A DNA stretch of 64,000 nucleotides from Streptomyces griseoruber. Lineage in GTDB: Bacteria > Actinomycetota > Actinomycetes > Streptomycetales > Streptomycetaceae. The translations under genes were made by a program, and so were the position numbers. The notes beneath the pieces are model-generated. The model saw nothing but the letters and a program-made list of their open reading frames with translations. It was not told the origin of the DNA and ran no database searches. This document shows, one piece after another, positions 59,454 through 64,000 of this stretch. The stretch spans positions 753,882-817,881 of the forward strand of contig NZ_KQ948764.1 of NCBI RefSeq assembly GCF_001514205.1, written 5' to 3'. How positions within the stretch are numbered: position 1 is the first letter of the stretch; every line of letters begins with the position of its first letter.

Positions 59454-60874
59454 CGGGCGATCCCTCCGAGCGCGTCGCGCTGCGGTTCGGTGAGCGGGTC
59501 CTGACGTACGCGGAGCTCGCGGCGGCGGCCGGGGCCGTCGGGGAGCGGGTACGGGGGAAGGGGAGGGTGGCCGTGTGGGCGACGCCGGCCCTGGAGACCG
59601 CCGTGGCGGTGGTGGGGGTGCTGCTCGCCGGATCCGCCGCCGTGCCGCTCAATCCGAAGTCGGGGGACAAGGAACTCGGGCACATCCTCCGGGACAGCGC
59701 GCCCGGGCTCGTCCTCGCCGCTCCGGGCGACGAACTGCCCGCCGCCCTCGCCGGGTTCGAGCGGGTGGACGTCGATGTCCGCGCCGTCGGGCCGACGTCC
59801 GCGGTGGAGTCCGCCGACGACGGGGACCCGGCCCTCGTCGTCTACACCTCCGGCACCACCGGCCCCCCGAAGGGCGCGGTCATCCCCCGGCGGGCCGTCG
59901 GCGCCACCCTGGACGCCCTCGCCGACGCCTGGCAGTGGACGGGGGAGGACGTGCTGGTGCACGGGCTGCCGCTGTTCCATGTGCACGGGCTGGTGCTGGG
60001 CGTGCTCGGGCCGCTGCGGCGGGGCGGGGCGGTACGGCATCTGGGGCGGTTCACCACGGAGGGCGTGGCCCGGGAGCTGAACGGCGGCGCGACCATGCTG
60101 TTCGGGGTGCCGACGATGTACCACCGGATCGCCGAGACGCTCCCGCAGGACCCGGAGCTGGTCAAGGCGCTGTCGGGGGCGCGGCTGCTGGTGTCGGGCT
60201 CGGCCGCGCTGCCCGTGCACGACCACGAGCGGATCGCGGCGGCGACCGGGCGGCGGGTGATCGAGCGGTACGGCATGACGGAGACCCTGATGAACACGGC
60301 GGTGCGGGCCGACGGGGAGGCCCGGGCGGGCACCGTCGGGGTGCCGCTGCCGGGGGTGGAGCTGCGGCTGGTCGACGAGGGCGGGGCGGCCGTCGCGGCG
60401 TACGACGGGGAGACCGTCGGCGAGATCCAGGTGCGCGGGCCGAATCTGTTCACGGAGTACCTCAACCGGCCCGACGCGACCGCCGCCGCCTTCACCACCG
60501 ACGGCTGGTTCCGCACGGGTGACGTGGCCGTGCTCGATCCGGACGGGTATGTGCGGATCGTGGGGCGCAAGGCCACCGATCTCATCAAGAGCGGCGGGTA
60601 CAAGATCGGCGCCGGGGAGATCGAGAACGCGCTGCTGGAGCATCCGGGGGTGCGGGAGGCGGCCGTCACGGGGGCGCCGGACGCGGACCTCGGGGAGCGG
60701 ATCGTCGCCTGGATCGTCCCGGCCGATCCGCAGTCCCCGCCGGACGCGGCCGAGCTGGCCGGCCATGTGGCCGGGCGGCTCGCACCGCACAAGCGGCCCC
60801 GCGAGGTGCGTTACCTCGACGCGCTGCCCCGCAACGACATGGGGAAGATCATGAAGCGGGCGCTGCCGTCATGA
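59429..60874 (+). CDS. matB: Malonyl-/methylmalonyl-CoA synthetase
   Basis: A 481-residue acyl-adenylate ligase very like S. coelicolor MatB, which makes malonyl-CoA or methylmalonyl-CoA from the free diacid, CoA and ATP. Motifs: VVYTSGTTGPPKGAVIPRR (P-loop), GLPLFHVHGLV, ERYGMTETLMNT, TTDGWFRTGDVAV, IVGRKATDLIKSGGYKIG and the catalytic Lys in NDMGKIMKR. The GTG at 59429 follows AAGGAG by seven bases and lies inside the previous gene. It overlaps a carboxyltransferase gene by ATGA. It supplies extender units that the fab operon in this window could use. Confidence 0.93.
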   Translation: MSSLFPALTGDPSERVALRFGERVLTYAELAAAAGAVGERVRGKGRVAVWATPALETAVAVVGVLLAGSAAVPLNPKSGDKELGHILRDSAPGLVLAAPGDELPAALAGFERVDVDVRAVGPTSAVESADDGDPALVVYTSGTTGPPKGAVIPRRAVGATLDALADAWQWTGEDVLVHGLPLFHVHGLVLGVLGPLRRGGAVRHLGRFTTEGVARELNGGATMLFGVPTMYHRIAETLPQDPELVKALSGARLLVSGSAALPVHDHERIAAATGRRVIERYGMTETLMNTAVRADGEARAGTVGVPLPGVELRLVDEGGAAVAAYDGETVGEIQVRGPNLFTEYLNRPDATAAAFTTDGWFRTGDVAVLDPDGYVRIVGRKATDLIKSGGYKIGAGEIENALLEHPGVREAAVTGAPDADLGERIVAWIVPADPQSPPDAAELAGHVAGRLAPHKRPREVRYLDALPRNDMGKIMKRALPS

Positions 60875-62208
60875 CGGGACGGGCCAGCGCCCGCGAGGTC
60901 ATCGCCCTCGTCACCGACGCCTTCACCGAACTCCCCTACCCGGCCAGGAACTTCCGCCGCGACGGACCGCTCGCCTGGCCCGGCTACGACCTCTCGCGCG
61001 CCCGCGGCGCCGAGCGCACCGGTGAGAGCGAGTCCGTCGTCTGCGGCACCGCGGAGGTCGAGGGCACCCGAGCGGTGCTGATCGCCTTCGAGTTCGGCTT
61101 CCTGGGCGGCTCGCTCGGCGAACGCACCGGCGACCGGCTGGCGGCGGCGTACGCCCATGCCCGGGAACACCGGCTGCCCGTCGTGCCGTTGGTCGCCACC
61201 GGCGGCAGCCGGATGCAGGAGGGCATGCTCGCCCTCACCCAACTCCAGCGGGTGGCGCGGGAGTCGGCGCTGACCCGGCAGGCGGGACTGGCGCAGATCG
61301 CGGTGCTGCGGGACCCGACGACCGGCGGGGGCTGGGCCACGCTCGGCGCGGGCGCCGACGTCGTCCTCGCGCTGCCCGGCGCCCAGGTCGGCTTCGCCGG
61401 GTCACGGGTGCGGCCGGCGGACGCCGATCCGGCCGCGTACACGGCCGAGGCGCAGGTCGCGGCGGGGGCGGCGGACGCCGTCGTACCCGAAGGGGAGCTG
61501 CGGGAGACGCTCGGGCGGTGGCTGCGGCTGCTGACCGGGGCCTCCGGCGAGCCGGCCCCGGTGCCGGAGCCGCTCGGCGCGCGCGATCTGCCCGCCTCCG
61601 GCTGGGACGCGGTACGCCGCGCCCGCTCCCCCCGACGGCCGCGCGCCCCGAAGTACCTGGACGCCTACTTCACCCACCGGGTCGCGGTCCGCGGCGACCG
61701 GTGCGGGGGCACCGACCCGGACGGGATGCTGTGCGGCTTCGGCGAGCACGGCGGCCGTACCGTCGCGTACGCCGCGCAGACCGGGGCCGCCACCCGGCCC
61801 GCCGGATACCGGACGGCGACCCGGCTGATCCGGCTCGCGGACCGGCTGGGCATCCCGGTGCTCACGCTGGTGGACACGCCCGGCGCGGCCAACGACGCCG
61901 AGGCGGAACGGCAGGGCGTGGGCGCGGCGATCGCGGAGCTGTTCGGGGTCCTCGCCACCGTGCGGACGCCGGTCACCACGCTGGTGATCGGCGAGGGCGG
62001 CTCCGGCGGGGCGCTCGCGCTGGCCGCGCCCGGCCGCACCTGGGCCGCGCCGGACAGCTACTTCTCCGTGATCGCGCCCGAGATGGCCGCCGCGATCCTC
62101 AAGCGGCCGCCCGCGGAGGTGGCGGAGACGGCCGGGCAACTCCGGATCCGGCCGCAGGACTTGGCGGAACTGGGGGTGATCCGGTCACCGGAGCGGGGGA
62201 CGCCGTGA
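60871..62208 (+). CDS. Fused acyl-CoA carboxylase carboxyltransferase (AccD- and AccA-like)
   Basis: A 445-residue protein with two crotonase-like halves. The N-terminal half (VVCGTAEVEGTRAVLIAFEF, GERTGDRLAAAYAHAREHRL, GGSRMQEGMLAL, and PTTGGGWATLG) is AccD-like; the C-terminal half (RLIRLADRLGIPVLTLVDTP, GEGGSGGALALAA, SYFSVIAPEMAAAILKRPP) is AccA-like. It is shorter than the usual 530-residue beta subunits and has no N-terminal zinc ribbon. Coupling with matB by ATGA suggests malonyl-CoA or a similar acyl-CoA as its substrate; the direction (carboxylation or transcarboxylation) is not evident. Confidence 0.85.
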   Translation: MTGRASAREVIALVTDAFTELPYPARNFRRDGPLAWPGYDLSRARGAERTGESESVVCGTAEVEGTRAVLIAFEFGFLGGSLGERTGDRLAAAYAHAREHRLPVVPLVATGGSRMQEGMLALTQLQRVARESALTRQAGLAQIAVLRDPTTGGGWATLGAGADVVLALPGAQVGFAGSRVRPADADPAAYTAEAQVAAGAADAVVPEGELRETLGRWLRLLTGASGEPAPVPEPLGARDLPASGWDAVRRARSPRRPRAPKYLDAYFTHRVAVRGDRCGGTDPDGMLCGFGEHGGRTVAYAAQTGAATRPAGYRTATRLIRLADRLGIPVLTLVDTPGAANDAEAERQGVGAAIAELFGVLATVRTPVTTLVIGEGGSGGALALAAPGRTWAAPDSYFSVIAPEMAAAILKRPPAEVAETAGQLRIRPQDLAELGVIRSPERGTP

Positions 62209-62320
62209 AAACGGGCGGAGGAACAGGACAACCCCGAGTACCGTCCGTAACAATGGGGCTGCGCAGAGCCGCGGGGCCCGCGCAGGCCGGGAGAGCGAGA
62301 GAAGGGGCTACGGGGGCGTC

Positions 62321-62695
62321 GTGGACGGACTGGTGGAGTTCAGGACCGACGACGGGGCCGTGGTGTCCGTCGAGGCGGCCGCCGACCGGCGGCCCGGGTC
62401 ACGGCTGGTGGCGCGCGGCGACGGCACGGTCCAGGCGGCCCGTACCTTCGAGGACGCCCTGGAAGGGGTGCGGGCGGCGGCCGAGTCCGCGCTGCGGGTG
62501 TTCCGGGACGGCACGTTACGGCCGGACGGCGTGGAGATCGAGTTCGGGGTGAAGCTCTCGGCGGAGACCGGCGCGATCATCGCCAAGGGCACGGCGGAGG
62601 GCCACCTCGTGGTGAAACTGACCTGGTCCCCCGCACCGGCCGAGACGCGACAACCGTCACCGGACGGAGGGCCGGAGCCCACCACCGCCTCATGA
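62321..62695 (+). CDS. CU044_2847 / Trypco1-type small protein
   Basis: A 124-residue protein of the trypsin-co-occurring domain type (LVEFRTDDGAVVSVEAAAD, FEDALEGVRAAAESALRVFR, and VEIEFGVKLSAETGAIIAKG). Such proteins are encoded beside trypsin-like proteases of predicted bacterial conflict systems. GTG 62321 lies after GGGGCTACGGGGGC. It overlaps the protease gene by ATGA. The 112-base gap before it contains its promoter. Confidence 0.85.
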   Translation: MDGLVEFRTDDGAVVSVEAAADRRPGSRLVARGDGTVQAARTFEDALEGVRAAAESALRVFRDGTLRPDGVEIEFGVKLSAETGAIIAKGTAEGHLVVKLTWSPAPAETRQPSPDGGPEPTTAS

Positions 62696-64000
62696 ACAGC
62701 GCCGAGTGGCACGCCCGGATCGAGACCGCGGGCCAGGTCGCCGGGGCGGGCTTCCTGATCACCCCGCGCAAGGTGCTGACCTGCGCCCATGTGGTGGGCG
62801 GGGGCGGCGCGGCGGACGGGCTGACGGTGACGTTCACCGAGCGGCCGGGCTTCCCGGCGGTACCGGCGCGGGTGATCGCCGACGGCGGCTGGGGCGGCGG
62901 CCCGACCGATCTCGGCGATCTGGCCGTACTGGAACTGGCGTACGAGGTGCCGATCGCACCGGCCGCGCTCGCCCCGGTCGACGCGGCGCACGGACAGCGC
63001 GCCGACCGGCCCCGCAAACTCGTCGTGTACGGCTTCCCGGTCGGCTTCGACGAGGGCACGCTCGCCGAATACCGCGTCACCTCAGCCCAGTTGCTCAACC
63101 GTGAGTGGATCCAGCTGGAGGCCTGGCAGCCCGGCGGGCAGCCGCTCGCGCCCGGGTTCAGCGGCGCCGCCGTCGCCCTCGCCGACACCGGCGAGGTCGT
63201 CGGCATGGTCACCGCGGCGGCGGGCGCGCAGGGCGTGCACAACGGGCGGATGATGCCCACCGAGGTCATGGCCCGCTACTGGCGCGGCCTGGAGGGCCTG
63301 GTGCCCACCTCCGACCACGGGGCGGCGGACCGGGCCCGGCTGCGCGGACTCGTCGAGCGGGCCGTGCGCGCGCATCTCGACTGCGATCCCGTACGGCTCG
63401 TCCGGCTCTACGAGGCCGCCCGGGGCCCGCTGGACCCGGACGCTCCCGAAGAAGGGTTCGACTCGCTGTGGTCGGCGGCCCTGTTCGTGCTGTGCGAGAT
63501 CGACGGCGCCGACGCGGCCGGCACCGTCGCCCGCTTCACCGCCCAGGTGGAGGCGTTGTTCCGGGCCCCTGCCGGGCCGGCCGCCGCGCCCGACTGGTCG
63601 CCGATCCTCGTCGATCTGCGGCACAGCGGCGCCGGGGACGGGCATGTGCGGGTGGAGGTGTCCGCGTACAGCGGGGGCCGCCGGCATCCGGTCGCCTCCG
63701 AGACCGTGCCGCAGGCCCGGGTGCGGGCCTATGTGCAGGAGCGGATCGACGCCGCGTTCCGGTATCTGACGCCCGGCTGCGACGAGTTGATCGCGTTCGC
63801 GCTGCCCCGGGACTGGATCGACCTGCCGGTGGACCGCTGGGCGAGCGCCCCGGACGACGAGACCCCGCTGGGGTCCGTGTACCCGCTCGTCGTCACCGAC
63901 CAGGCGCGGCTGCGGCCGGGCACCCGGCACCAGCTGACCCGGGCCTGGCGGCGGCTGGACACCCTGCCGGGGGCGCGGGTGCACCGGGTGGAGTGCGCCA
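62692..64000 (+). CDS. Trypsin-like protease with VMAP-C-like domain, cut by right edge
   Basis: The first 436 residues are visible. A trypsin-like domain has His33 (LTCAHVV), Asp75 (GDLAVLE) and Ser156 (PGFSGAAV), with no signal peptide, so it is an intracellular protease. After a helical middle part (LRGLVERAVRAHLDCDPVRL) comes a stretch resembling the C-terminal domain of vWA-MoxR-associated proteins (DELIAFALPRDWIDLPVDRW, GSVYPLVVTD). In predicted ternary systems, VMAP proteins work with a MoxR ATPase and a vWA protein; those genes should lie beyond 64000 if the system is complete. Confidence 0.85.
   Translation, partial: MNSAEWHARIETAGQVAGAGFLITPRKVLTCAHVVGGGGAADGLTVTFTERPGFPAVPARVIADGGWGGGPTDLGDLAVLELAYEVPIAPAALAPVDAAHGQRADRPRKLVVYGFPVGFDEGTLAEYRVTSAQLLNREWIQLEAWQPGGQPLAPGFSGAAVALADTGEVVGMVTAAAGAQGVHNGRMMPTEVMARYWRGLEGLVPTSDHGAADRARLRGLVERAVRAHLDCDPVRLVRLYEAARGPLDPDAPEEGFDSLWSAALFVLCEIDGADAAGTVARFTAQVEALFRAPAGPAAAPDWSPILVDLRHSGAGDGHVRVEVSAYSGGRRHPVASETVPQARVRAYVQERIDAAFRYLTPGCDELIAFALPRDWIDLPVDRWASAPDDETPLGSVYPLVVTDQARLRPGTRHQLTRAWRRLDTLPGARVHRVECA

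Overview
The window is chromosomal DNA of a Streptomyces or a very close relative. It is extremely GC-rich with strong third-position bias, uses many GTG starts and ATGA/GTGA gene overlaps, and carries families typical of the genus (FasR, DUF3145, the SCO2400-type zinc-ribbon protein, XRE-DUF397 pairs, MAB_1171c-type membrane proteins). The order fasR-fabD-fabH-acpP-fabF matches the S. coelicolor fatty acid locus as I remember it. I see no rRNA, tRNA, CRISPR array or intact insertion sequence.

Layout. 1-7.4 kb: a SpoIIE-type phosphatase cut by the left edge, a pirin, then the fatty acid synthase operon and DUF3145. 7.7-20 kb: lipase, mutarotase, a family 3 beta-glucosidase with a divergent TetR regulator, a C15-like exported protein, housekeeping-type membrane and DNA-binding proteins, and a MarR/oxidoreductase pair. 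20-36 kb: carbohydrate region with two CUT2 ABC importers (ytfQRT-yjfF type and chvE-gguAB type), a LacI regulator, a sugar-acid dehydratase, a sugar dehydrogenase, an unassigned TIM-barrel-like protein and a second mutarotase. 36-46 kb: an aminotransferase with a disordered tail, two Tat-exported intradiol dioxygenases, an XRE-DUF397-anti-sigma group, and a uracil-DNA-glycosylase-like/ADP-ribosyltransferase fusion facing a macrodomain gene. 46-56 kb: TSUP permease with an Rrf2 regulator, arabinan-degrading enzymes (GH51, GH43) behind a broken solute-binding gene, an ImmA/IrrE-MAB_1171c-flavoenzyme operon, and an IclR-SMP-30 operon. 56-64 kb: a TnpB relic, ATP-grasp, MerR-PP2C fusion, malonyl-CoA synthetase with a carboxyltransferase, and the start of a Trypco/trypsin-VMAP conflict system cut by the right edge.

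How genes may work together. Five promoters (ytfQ, the dehydratase operon, the TIM-barrel gene, the arabinanase locus and the IclR gene itself) share a near-identical element of form YGTTCGRNATTTC. This suggests that the IclR regulator at 55.1-55.9 kb governs import and oxidative breakdown of a plant-wall sugar. The most novel-looking unit is the divergent pair at 42.4-44.8 kb: a UNG-like domain fused to an R-S-E ADP-ribosyltransferase, opposite a macrodomain protein, with a large two-block palindrome between them. It resembles the logic of DarT/DarG but is built from different domains.
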